64,000 nt of DNA. Source: Cryptomeria japonica. Taxonomy: Eukaryota; Streptophyta; Pinopsida; Cupressales; Cupressaceae. Numbering within the stretch: the stretch's first letter is position 1; each line of letters begins with the position of its first letter. The position numbers and the translations under genes were made by a program. Below the pieces are notes generated by a model. The model did not search any database. It saw nothing but the letters and a program-made list of their open reading frames with translations, and was not told the origin of the DNA. Location of the stretch: the NCBI RefSeq assembly GCF_030272615.1, contig NC_081408.1, forward strand, positions 623,408,383 through 623,472,382. Direction: 5' to 3'. Below are positions 49,796 through 59,960 of the stretch, in pieces.

Positions 49796-52445
49796 GAGAT
49801 AATGGAGTTAGATAGTGGGGAACCCACGTATCAACCCACTCACTTGACTCACACTGATCCCAATCACACCGGAAACAACTCTAACAAAAACAAGCCAACG
49901 CTCATGTCCAAATGGTCCATGCACTTGCATCTGAGATGAGAAATGAATGCATTTTTGAAGAATCTTTAATTGTTTGACAATCCAATCTATCTCCCACTGT
50001 TCCCTCCTCAACCAACCAAAAGAATCTGCTCACTGCTGAATCAAGAGTACCTCCATGTGACAATGCTGAACTACACCAATCAACAATAGAACGTGCATCA
50101 AAGAAATTTGCACTTGAAATCCTCAATTGCTCCTTAACTAGAGCTCTCTTCAAACATGCACCTGCTCCATCATGCTCTCCCTTCCCATGCCCTGCCTCAA
50201 AAAAACACCAAATATGAGGTTTATGCCTCTCCACATGCATTCTACTCAACCAATAAAACATACGAGCATTCTTGAATTGACCCGTATAGTTATCTGATCA
50301 TATTATATGTCGGTCAATTGCAATATCTTTCTCATGCAAGAACTCAAAAAAATTCTCAAAAGAATGTTGCACATACTCAGGGGAGTGTGATCTATCATCA
50401 CTCATATAAAAATGATACTCCCTGATTATCTTCCTGTCCTCTTCTATGCTATCAGGAGCATGTCTATATGTAATGTGAACAAAAATAGCAATCTAGACTG
50501 AATTGTAGTATTGAGACTATACCTCATTCTGTGGTTGCAATGTATAGTTCTCTGCAAAATCAACCACCGATACAATAGTGCCAATCGGAAAAGAGTTCTT
50601 ACACATCCTGAACTGTTGATCCAACCACTGAGAGCTATGGGTGTGCTTTGCATACTTGTAGAAAATATTTTCCTTAAAATCCAAAATAAAATCAACAATA
50701 CTCACTTCTCTTGAGACTAATTTGCATCTAGAACCTTCACCTCCACTCTTCAAAGTATATTTCATTGTCTCGTATCTTTTTTTCTCAACATAATTATTTC
50801 CAAACTCGTGTTCGCTTCCCTCATGAAAACATAAAACAAACTTTGACAACCCACCGCATTCTGAGCACTTCTCATTCAAACAATCATTTCTATAGAAATA
50901 GCACCCATCATCTCTAGGGCATAAAAATAGATCTTGCAAGTCTCTTGATGATCTCGGAAATAGCATTGCACCACACTCTTGCAACATCTCATTAGTATGC
51001 ATTGTAGAACGAATATGACATAAAAGTTCATGGTATATTGAAAACTCCACATGGTACTTGCAACAACAGGTATTGTGAATCTTAAGAGGAACACAATAAA
51101 ATGGTTTCAAAGATTCAAAGGTCCTTTGTGATATTTGCAAAGTTGGATGTAATTCACAAAAAAATTTGTACAACATTGTTTGGCTTGATTCCAAGAAATG
51201 TTTGGGATGCGGTGTGCGGTCTTAGTTGTCAATTCTTAATTTCAAAAAGTCCTTTACATTGGGTGACACTCTAGAATTAGAGTGCCAAAATTGTTGAATC
51301 TCTTCCTTCACATTGTTAGTCAACTTTCTATCAACACGTGGAAGCCTCCCACCAAATGCCCATGTATCTTGTTGAAGTGGATCGTCAAGTCTTTGTCTTC
51401 GTGCAAGTGCTCTATCCAAAGTTTTACGGTTTATGTTAAAATCAACACAAGTTTGTCTCATTTGACGAGCCTTCCTCAATTGATGGCTTACTAAGGAGGT
51501 TGTAATCACTCTTCGAGCGGATCTCTTATCTCTTTCTTTGGTATTCTTTCTAATAGAATTGAGAGCGTCAAATAGATATTTCGCAATAATAGAATTTCTC
51601 TCCATCTTCTTGTTCATACGAATCTTCAATTTGTTTATCAATGGTCTCATCTTTATCATCTTTAGCAATTGAACAAAGAGTTGGCATTTCTCGGTCAATG
51701 TCTTATTGCTAAAATTTTGGTTGAAAAGTTGTGTAGCCCACAACCAAACGGTTCTTGTTGACCTCTTGCTTTCAAGATTCACAATAACATTCTCATTGAT
51801 TTCAAATAACCATTTTGGGGTTCTTGAAGGTCTTGGATTTGGAATTTGTCTTTCATCCATGAGAGGGTCTTCATTTCTAAAGTAATTAGGTGTTACATAT
51901 GGTTCACTTGGTTGAGCAATTCCACCTTCAACGTTAAATTTTTCCACATTTTCACCTCCTATGTCAAAATTTTCCACATGTTGAGCATTTTCATTATCAC
52001 TTTCAAAATTTTCACTTTCAAAATCTACATTTTCATTTTCAATAACTTGTGGCACATTTTCAAATTCAATTTCCTCTTCAGTTGAAGTAACATTAGCAAT
52101 ATTTAACATACCTTGTCTTCTCCTCCTATGACATTCTCTATCTCTTTCTCTATACACTTCAATTTGGTCATTTGAAAGTTTTCTTTTGTGTTTAGACTTC
52201 CGATGACTACTACTCCCCATTTCCCTCCACACATATGCTCCTTCGTGATTGACAATGTAAGTTTTCACTTTAAGAATCTCCCAAAAGAACAAATTTGTCT
52301 CTAGCTGTCTAAAAACCCGTGATCCTCGATAGAATATAGAATATGTAGACTGTGGACCATTGGAATCTACAGAATGGCCCAAAATTGAATATTTGATTTT
52401 AGTACAAAAATTTGTGGTCCCCAAAAAATTTCCCATTGCCGCCAT
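49796..52445 (-). pseudogene. Transposase-like gene copy 2, main part
   Basis: A single frame runs from 52445 to the LTR insertion, about 883 codons, broken by six stops: 51222 (TAA), 50517 (TAG), 50493 (TAG), 50298 (TGA), 49902 (TGA) and 49881 (TAG). Domains in order: a basic stretch RERDRECHRRRR (residues ~99-110), an Asp/Glu/Asn-rich linker (~120-180), a helical region with KTLDRALARRQR, Cys/His clusters (NTCCCKYH and CLNEKCSECGG), then a DDE-like core with VVDFAENY, SDNYTGQFKN and AGHGKGEHDGAGAC. Similar arrangements occur in uncharacterised animal and plant proteins. I infer a transposase but cannot name the superfamily. Another Met, at residue 77 (MGSSSHRKSK), could be the true start. 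Confidence 0.78.
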
Positions 52446-52473
52446 TTATTTAGTAAACTACCACATGGCAGAA

Positions 52474-52504
52474 ATCCGTTATACGATTAAATCGGATATC
52501 AGAT
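52474..52504. promoter_or_regulatory. Palindromic ATCGGATATCCGAT-like sites upstream of the transposase
   Basis: ATCCGTTATACGAT and ATCGGATATCAGAT sit just upstream of the minus-strand frame, mirroring the sites before the plus-strand gene. Confidence 0.45.
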
Positions 52505-52521
52505 TTTATTAGTCATATTTT

Positions 52522-52590
52522 AGAGAGAGAGAGAGAGAGAGAAGGAGAGGGAGAGAGGGAGAAAGAGAGAGAGGAGGAGAGGGAGAGAGG

Positions 52591-52626
<36 letters not shown>

Positions 52627-52627
52627 G

Positions 52628-52665
<38 letters not shown>

Positions 52666-52668
52666 AGG

Positions 52669-52722
<54 letters not shown>
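52522..52722. repeat. (GA)n microsatellite
   Basis: 201 bp of GA with GGA interruptions. Confidence 0.95.
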
Positions 52723-55376
52723 CCCTATGGTGTCGTTAGGGGTCATATGGTGTCCTAAGGGGTCATATGATGTCCTAAGGGGTCACATATTTAGAGAGAG
52801 AGAGAGAAGGAGAGGGAGAGAGGGAGAAAGAGAGAGAGGAGGGGAGGGAGAGAGAGAGAGCATGCATGAGAGAGAGAGAGAGGTCCTATGGTGTCGTTAA
52901 GGGTTGTATGGTGTCTTGGGACACCATAGGACCCCTTAAGACACCAAATCATGTCGTTAGGGCTCATATTGTGTCTTACAGGGTCGTAGGACACAATATG
53001 ACCCCTAACGACATGAATTAGTGTCTTAAGGGGTCCTATGGTGTCGTTAGGGGTCATATGGTGTCCATAGGGGTCATATGGTGTCCCATGAACCCTTATG
53101 ACCTCTTAGGACACCATATGACCCATAATGACACCATATCAGGTCGCTTTGGGTTATATTGTGTCCTAAGGGGTCATATTGTGTCCTAAGGGGTCCTATG
53201 GTGTCCCAAGACACCATACGACCCCTATGGACACCATATGACCCCTAACGACACCATAGGACCCCTTAAGACACCAAATCATGTCGTTAGGGGTCATATT
53301 ATGTCTTACGGGCTCGTAGGACACAATATGACACCCAACGACATGATTTGGTGTCTTAAGCGGTCCTATGGTGTCGTTAGGGGTCATGTGGTGTCCATAG
53401 AGGTCATATAGTGTCCCATGAATCCTTATGACCTCTTAGGACACCATATGACCCCAAATGACACCATATTGGGTCTCTTTGGGTCATATTGTGTCCTAAT
53501 GGTCATATTGTGTCCTAAGGAGTCCTATGGTGTCCCAAGACACCATATGACCCCTATGAACACCATATGACCCCTAACGATATCATAGGACCCCTTAAGA
53601 CACCAAATCATGTCATTGGGGGTCATATTGTGTCTTACGGGGTCGTAGGACACAATATGAGCCCTAACGACATGATTTGGTGTCTTAAGGGGTCCTATGG
53701 TGTCGTTAGGGGTCATATGATGTCCATAGGGGTCATATAGTGTCCCATGAACCCTTTTGACCTCTTAGGACACCATATGACCCCTAATGACACCATATTG
53801 GGTTGCTTTGGGTCATATTGTGTCCTAAGGGGTCCTATGGTGTCCCAAGACACCATATGACCCCTAACCACCATAGGACCCCTTAAGACACCAAATCATG
53901 TCCTAAGGGGTCATATTGTGTCCTACGACCCCGTAAGACACAATATGACCCCTAACGACATGATTTGGTGTCTTAAGGGGTCCTATGGTGTCGTTAGGGG
54001 TCATATGGTGTCCCATGAACCCTTATGACCTATTAGGACACCATATGACCCCTAATGACACCATATTGGGTCGCTTTGGGTCATATTGTGTCCTAAGGGG
54101 TCATATAGTGTCTGAAGGGGTCCTATGGTGTCCCAAGACACCATACGACCCCTATGGACACCATATGACCCCTAACGACACCATAGGACCCCTTAAGACA
54201 CCAAATCATGTCGTTAGGGGTCATATAGTGTCTTACAACCCCGTAAGACACAATATGACCCCTAACGACATGATTTGGTGTCTTAAGGGATCCTATGGTG
54301 TCATTAGGGGTCATACCCCGTAAGACACAATATGACCCCTAACGACATGATTTGGTGTCTTAAGGGGTCCTATGGTGTCGTTAGGGGTCATATTGTGTCT
54401 TATGACCCCTTATGACATAATATGACCCCTAATGACACAATTTGGTGTCTTAAGGGGTCCTATGGTGCCACAAGACACCATATGACCCCTATGGACACCA
54501 TATGACCCTTAAAGACACCATAGGACCCCTTAAGACACCAAATCATGTCATTAGGGGACATATTATGTCTTACGACCCCTTAGGACACAATATGACCCCT
54601 AACGACACAATTTGGTGTCTTAAGGGGTCCTACGGTGTCACAAGACACCATATGACCCCTATGGACACCATATGACCCCTAACGACACCATGGGACCCCT
54701 TAAGACAACAAATCATGTTGTTAGGGGTCATATTGTGTCTTACAGGGTCGTAGGGCACAATATGACACCTAACGACATGATTTGGTGTCTTAAGGGGTCC
54801 TATGGTGTCCCAAGACACCATATGACCCCTATGGTGTCCCAAGACACCATATGACCCCTATGGACGCCATATGACCCCTAACGACACCATAGGACCCCTT
54901 AAGACACCAAATCATATCGTCAGGGGTCATATTGTGTCTTACGGGGTTGTAGGACACAATATTGGGACACCATATGACCCCTAACAACATGATTTGTTGT
55001 CTTAAGGGGTGTTATGGTGTCTTGGGACACCATATGACCCATTATGACACCGTTATGGACACCATATGACCCCTAACGACACCATAGGACCCCTTAAGAC
55101 ACCAAATCATGTCATTAGGGGTCATGTGGTGTCCTAAGGGGTCATAGGCCACAATATGACCCCTTAGGACATAATATGTCCCAAAGCAAACCAATATGGT
55201 GTCATTAGGGGTCATATGGTGTCCTAAGAGGTCATAAGGGTTCATGGGATACCATATGACCCCTAACAACATGATTTGGTGTTTTAAGGGGTCCTATGGT
55301 GTCCCAAGACACCATAGGACCCCTAACGACACCGTAGGACCCCTTAGGACACCAAATTGTGTCGTTAGGGGTCATA

Positions 55377-55378
<2 letters not shown>
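52723..55378. repeat. Satellite of 20-bp modules in both orientations
   Basis: The basic module is close to GTGTCGTTAGGGGTCATATG. It appears in direct and inverted orientation, so stretches are locally palindromic. Larger blocks of roughly 290-330 bp repeat, as shown by GTGTCCCAAGACACC at 53201, 53530, 53840 and 54128. A second short GA tract (52793-52882) interrupts it near the left end. Open frames starting MTPNDTIGPL arise from the module and are not genes. Confidence 0.93.
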
Positions 55379-55413
<35 letters not shown>

Positions 55414-55460
55414 CCTCTCTCTCTCTCTCCCTTTCCATTTCCCTCTCCCTCTCTCTCTCC

Positions 55461-55509
<49 letters not shown>

Positions 55510-55542
55510 CCTCTCTCCCTCTCCTTCTCTCTCTCTCTCTCT
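55379..55542. repeat. (CT)n microsatellite
   Basis: Mirror image of the GA tract at the other end of the inverted repeat. Confidence 0.95.
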
Positions 55543-55638
55543 AAAATATGACTAATAAGGATTTCTGCCATGTGGCAGTTTACTAAATAAATGGCAGCAA
55601 CAGGAAACTTTTTGGGGACCACAAATTTTTGTACTAAA

Positions 55639-55669
55639 ATCAGATATCGGATTTTATCGGATATCCAAT
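55639..55669. promoter_or_regulatory. Palindromic ATCGGATATCCGAT-like sites at the right end
   Basis: ATCAGATATCGGAT and ATCGGATATCCAAT, the latter followed by TTTTT as at the left end (40076-40094). Confidence 0.5.
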
Positions 55670-55690
55670 TTTTGTAGTCAAATTTTTAAA

Positions 55691-58600
55691 TTTAAATTTC
55701 AGCTTGGGAATGCTTTGGTATTTGGCTTGGAAGTGACAAGCCTGGAAAGTCAATTGAAAAAACGTGTTTTTCAGTATTCCTTGATTTTCCAGACTTTACA
55801 CTGGTGGCTGATGACTTTTTTTGTAACCAAAATTGATAAAATGAAAAGGGTTTTTTAAGGATGTTCCCAACTTTCCAACAATATAGGGCTTGTCTTATTT
55901 TGACATTAATAAATAATTATTATTTATTTTCTAATTGAATTCTGACAATAGTCCTGATTGATATACTGATTGAAAAACACTCATAACATTCAAACAGTAT
56001 AACATTTTTTGAAACCGAAACATGCGTCGCATCCTATGCTTCGTCTACTATAGGGAAAAATTTAAAAAAATTAAATTTCATAAGGTTTTGACCAAGTTAA
56101 GGTGGTCAGACGTAGGGTTTTCTGAATTTCTGAAAAAGTTGTAGTAAAAAATTCATAAATAATTATTTAATTTATAAAAAATTAAAAACAAATATATGTC
56201 ACATTCGAACATGAGTCTAATACTTATATTATAAATATTATAAAAAAATATTAAGATTTGATTGTGATTAGGGTGGTCAGACATACGTCTACTTCTTATT
56301 TTTTTCCTAAAATTGTAGTACCACTGCATTGAAATTTGAAATTTTCATCAAATAGGGTTTTTTTTTTCCAAAAAACAACTAGTAGCTTAGAAACTACATT
56401 CAATTTTCTATATATATTCTCTTCTTACATATTTTAAAAATAATGTTCACAACTTATTCAAATTTTCATGTCAAGTTGCATAACTCTGATTTTCTGAAAT
56501 TTCATTGCCACTTAAGAGCCTGTTTTGGCACACCATGATCCTGCACATACCCTTGTAATAGTTCTCAAAATTCAAATAATGAATGATATGAGTAAATTCA
56601 AGGTAAATTAAAGTCCTTGTACAAGCCTTCTATTCCTATAAGGGTTTACTGAACTTCAGGCTTAAGTAAACTCATGTCATGCATCAATTAGAAATGATAC
56701 AAATAGTTCAAGGGATAGGTAACTTGGCAAAAGATGGAGTTCCAAAATTCATGCAGAAGGGGCCTGAAAAGGAGGAGGTTAGAGGCAGTTTGCAACAATT
56801 CCACCTCATTTTATATTCCCTCATGGGTTAATCACCACTTAAGACCTTTTTTTGTAGTAGTTAGCTCTTAGTTTAGAACAATTTTGATCCTTCTTAAATG
56901 TGTGCTTCAAGATCAAATTTGACCTCAAGGCCATATCATGCAAAGTTGGTGATGTTTTCAAGGAAGAAGCATTCAATTCTTCATTCAGTTCAAGGTTAGT
57001 TCTTCTCAGTTCATCTTCAGCTCCTTCAAGGGTCTTTTTCTATAAGACTTCTTCTCCTCTCTTTTTCTAAGTTAGTTCCTTTTTCTCTTTGCCTTTTTTG
57101 CACTCAACATTAAGGCACGAGACATTGTAGCTTAATGGAAGAATTTTTCAGATTTGTAACAACAACTCTTTTATTTTTTCAATAAAATAGCAGCATGTTT
57201 TCCTCCTTAATAGTTCATGTGTTGTGCTGAATGAAATATTTGATGAAGTTCTTGTGATTCATTGTTAGAATTCTCTTATTTTGTCTCTTTCAAACAACAT
57301 TAATGCAAGAAAATGTATGGTAATTACAGGTTATAGATTGTGTTCAGCTAGTCTTAATAGTTTGTAGTTGTGAAAACTCATTGTTTTCCTTCAAGAAATC
57401 TCTGAAACTAGCCCTTTTCTATGAAATATTTATGTATTACATGCTTTGTTGATTTGTGACAAACAAGGTTTCTTTTGTTAAGATGTGTTATGAGTTAGTG
57501 CAACTGATTAGGTTTCTTAAATATTTGGTGCATCGCCTCTTAGGATAGGTTTCAATTCAAGTTTTCTTCCTATCTCTTTTACCATACACGAAATAGTTTT
57601 AGATGTTACATCAAGGAGAACCAACTCACTCTGGAGATTCACCTTCAATTTGAGAAACCCACAGGCTCGAAGGTCTTTCCATGTTTCACAAGATTCTTGA
57701 GATTTCAACTTAAGCATCACAAGTGCAATCTTGGTGACAACACATCCAATACAAGTGTGGATACTAGGGAGAACCATCGGTGTAGATACACGTCACCAAG
57801 TCATCGTGGCTTTCGTGTAATATATTAATTTATATAGAGGGAAAAAGAAGTATAGCTTGGTTCGTGCTCTCTCACTTTGGCCTTATGTGGTGCCCTGGAG
57901 ACAAGCCCTCCTACCTATATAGAAGATGATAATAATTTCTATTACACTCAAGGTCTAATGGAAGGTGAGGGGAGATGATACTTTTGTTATCACCTCTAGG
58001 ATTATTAAAATAAAATGTGTAGAATGCACCAAACACTTCAAACAAGTTCTTTAACCCAAAATAAAAAAGGTGTGACTCTAATTAAACTAGAAATGCAAAG
58101 ATACACACCTAGATTACTCCTGCAACAAATGACTAGTAGTTTTGATAAATTACCCCCACCTGCAAGAACACTCATTAGGTTAATTTTAGAAATCCAAGTC
58201 CAAATGTGAAAGGGGGCCTTCGACAATACAATGTTTTCTCTTTTTCAAGATAGTTGCAGTGCTTTGTTAGTCCAAATAAGGGGGTTAGGCCAAAACTAAG
58301 TCAAAAAACCCTAAAATGGAAAAGATAATGAAAATTGAAAACAAAATCATAGTTATATTAAATGTAGAGGCACTTTTAGAACATAGACATGCAAATATCA
58401 GACATAGACACAATTTTAAGATTTGAAACTTGCAAAACAAAATCTAAACACAGACGTGATAACAGGCAACTCAGACATTGTTTCTTGGCAGAGACACGAT
58501 ATGATGAGTCATAGACATGATTTTTGGAAACCTGCACCTGCAACAGACATAAAAACCAAAAACGTGGAAATAACATAGGATGGAATCATAAATTCCACCA

Positions 58601-58693
58601 TATGAGTTGGAATCATGAAATTCCAAGCATAGGTTTGTCATGGATGCCACAGGTGTAATACATAAGTGTGAAATTAACATCGAGTGCAATTTT
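55691..58693. other. Intergenic, no gene supported
   Basis: AT-rich DNA with no recognisable protein. An 86-codon minus frame at 57517-57777 lacks any family signature. The word AGGGTGGTCAGAC and a close variant occur twice (about 56100 and 56270) within otherwise unlike sequence. Confidence 0.5.
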
Positions 58694-58698
58694 TGACA

Positions 58699-58728
58699 CT
58701 ATATATATATATATATATATATAGCGAG

Positions 58729-58809
<81 letters not shown>
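58699..58809. repeat. Compound (TA)n(GA)n microsatellite
   Basis: About 12 TA repeats followed by GC-containing GA units and a long pure GA run. Confidence 0.95.
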
Positions 58810-58812
<3 letters not shown>

Positions 58813-58959
58813 ACTTTTGATTAGTTGTTTCATGGCAACAATCTAAAGATGACATGTGTCCTTGGGGATTTAGGCTCAAGGTATCATGTCATTTGATTAA
58901 GGATATGATAATTCAACTTTAAGATCTTTTTAATGTACCCATTGCACACTTAAGAAGAC

Positions 58960-59296
58960 AATTATATTGAGAGAGTAAGAGAAAAAACAAAGATGAAGAG
59001 AAAAGAGAGATACATATACGATATAAAGAGGTGAAGAAATAAAAGAGAGAGAGAAAGGGAGAGCACAAGAGAGGGAGAACAATGAGACAAAGGTGGAGAA
59101 AGAGATGAAGATGGATAGAGAAAGAGGAACATAGATAGGGAGAGGGATATGGAGATACAGATAGAGAGAAGAGAGAGAAATAAAGATAGAGATAGAGATA
59201 GAGAGAGGTAAAGAGAGGCATATAGAGATAGAGAGAGATATAGGGAGAGACAAGTAGAGATTTAGATGGTTAAATATGGAGATAAAAATATAGAGA
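58960..59296. repeat. Purine-rich, imperfect GA/GATA tract
   Basis: AGAGA and ATAGAGATAGA words dominate about 330 bp. The TRIM element inserted at its right edge, and similar GA-rich DNA continues after it. Confidence 0.8.
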
Positions 59297-59670
59297 TGTT
59301 GCAAGGTGTGTGCCCTTGGTCTCCTTTCACTGTGTAGCACAGTGCTCAAGTTTGTGACATGGCTTAATTGCCTCCTATAAATTTTATAAGTCTAGTGGTT
59401 GTATCGGGCATTAACATGTCGATGTTTTGGTGCAACGATAACCACACTTGTAAAAAGTGGTATTAGAAATTGGTTACACATTTAAAACCCCTCGCTTGTG
59501 CTTGGGGGAATTGTTGTAAGGTGTGCGTCCTTGGTCTCATTGTGTTGTGCAGCGCAATTCTCGAGTTTGTGACATGGCTTAACCACCTCCCGTGGATTCT
59601 ATAAGTCTAATGGTTGTATCGGGCATTAACAGGTCGATCTTTTGGTGCAATGACAACCACACTTGTAACA
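59297..59670 (+). mobile_element. TRIM retroelement, 374 bp
   Basis: Two 159-bp direct repeats (59297-59455 and 59512-59670) begin TGTTG(C/T)AAGGTGTG; the second ends TTGTAACA. The 56-bp interior starts with a degenerate Met-tRNA PBS, TGGTATTAGAAATTGG, two bases after the first repeat. It ends with CTTGGGGGAAT, a polypurine tract, directly before the second. Flanks are AGAGA on both sides (59292-59296 and 59671-59675); the surrounding DNA is itself GA-rich, so this duplication alone is weak. No coding capacity. A TATA-like TTCTATAAG lies mid-repeat. Confidence 0.85.
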
Positions 59671-59675
59671 AGAGA

Positions 59676-59960
59676 TAGTGAGAGAGATAGAGAAAATAGA
59701 CAAAGGAAAATAGAAAGAGAGAAGAAGAGAGAGACATAGATAGAGATAATGTTAAATAAAGAGAGGGAGATAGAGGTATGAGTAGAGGTAGATATATTGA
59801 GAATTAAAGAGGGAACCCTCTCTCCCTCTCCTTATCCATCTCCATCTTCACATCCATCTCTTTCACTAGCTCCTTACCCCTATTTCTCTCTCTCACACCT
59901 TCCCCCCTATCACTCTCTCTTTATATCCCTATCTTTCCCCCTCTCACTATTGAAAAATAG
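59676..59960. repeat. GA-rich then CT-rich low-complexity flank
   Basis: GAGAGAGATAGAGA words to about 59770, then CTCTCCCTCTCC-type words to about 59945. The small plus frame through it reflects composition only. Confidence 0.65.

Larger units (their letters stand above)
52393..55655. repeat. Long inverted repeat enclosing a satellite
   Basis: The left arm (about 52393-52540) and right arm (about 55525-55655) are reverse complements, with landmarks TTTAGTACAAAAATTTGTGG, CATTTATTTAGTAAACT and CATATTTTAGAGAG. The arms continue into (GA)n on the left and (CT)n on the right. The left arm has about 28 extra bp that include two palindromic sites. The left arm also covers the first ~15 codons of the transposase frame. 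Confidence 0.85.
40076..55690. mobile_element. Candidate two-gene DNA transposon, decayed, with nested LTR element
   Basis: A plus-strand spliced gene (40937-42862) and a minus-strand transposase-like gene (46627-52445) point toward each other, as in two-gene TIR transposons. Imperfect copies of the palindrome ATCGGATATCCGAT occur only near the two ends: 40076, 40585, 40602, 40693 and 40709 on the left, 52474, 52491, 55639 and 55656 on the right. ATATCCAATTTTT follows the outermost copy at each end. A second, truncated copy of the transposase at 36266-37410 shows the family is repetitive. I could not identify clear terminal inverted repeats or a target duplication, so the outer limits are inferred. 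Confidence 0.5.

Noticed and set aside
52513-52746. Ser/Leu-rich frames in the GA and CT tracts (also 55244-55622 and 58613-58879)
   Set aside because: Translations of dinucleotide repeats in several frames; no independent evidence of coding.
52791-55438. Frames beginning MTPNDTIGPL and containing IWCLKGSYGV
   Set aside because: They repeat with the satellite module on both strands and have no start, splice or domain signals.
57517-57777. 86-codon minus frame considered as a host gene exon
   Set aside because: No domain, no neighbouring exon and no clear splice sites.
59297-59670. Cassandra-type TRIM carrying 5S rRNA
   Set aside because: I could not find the 5S internal promoter blocks in the repeat.
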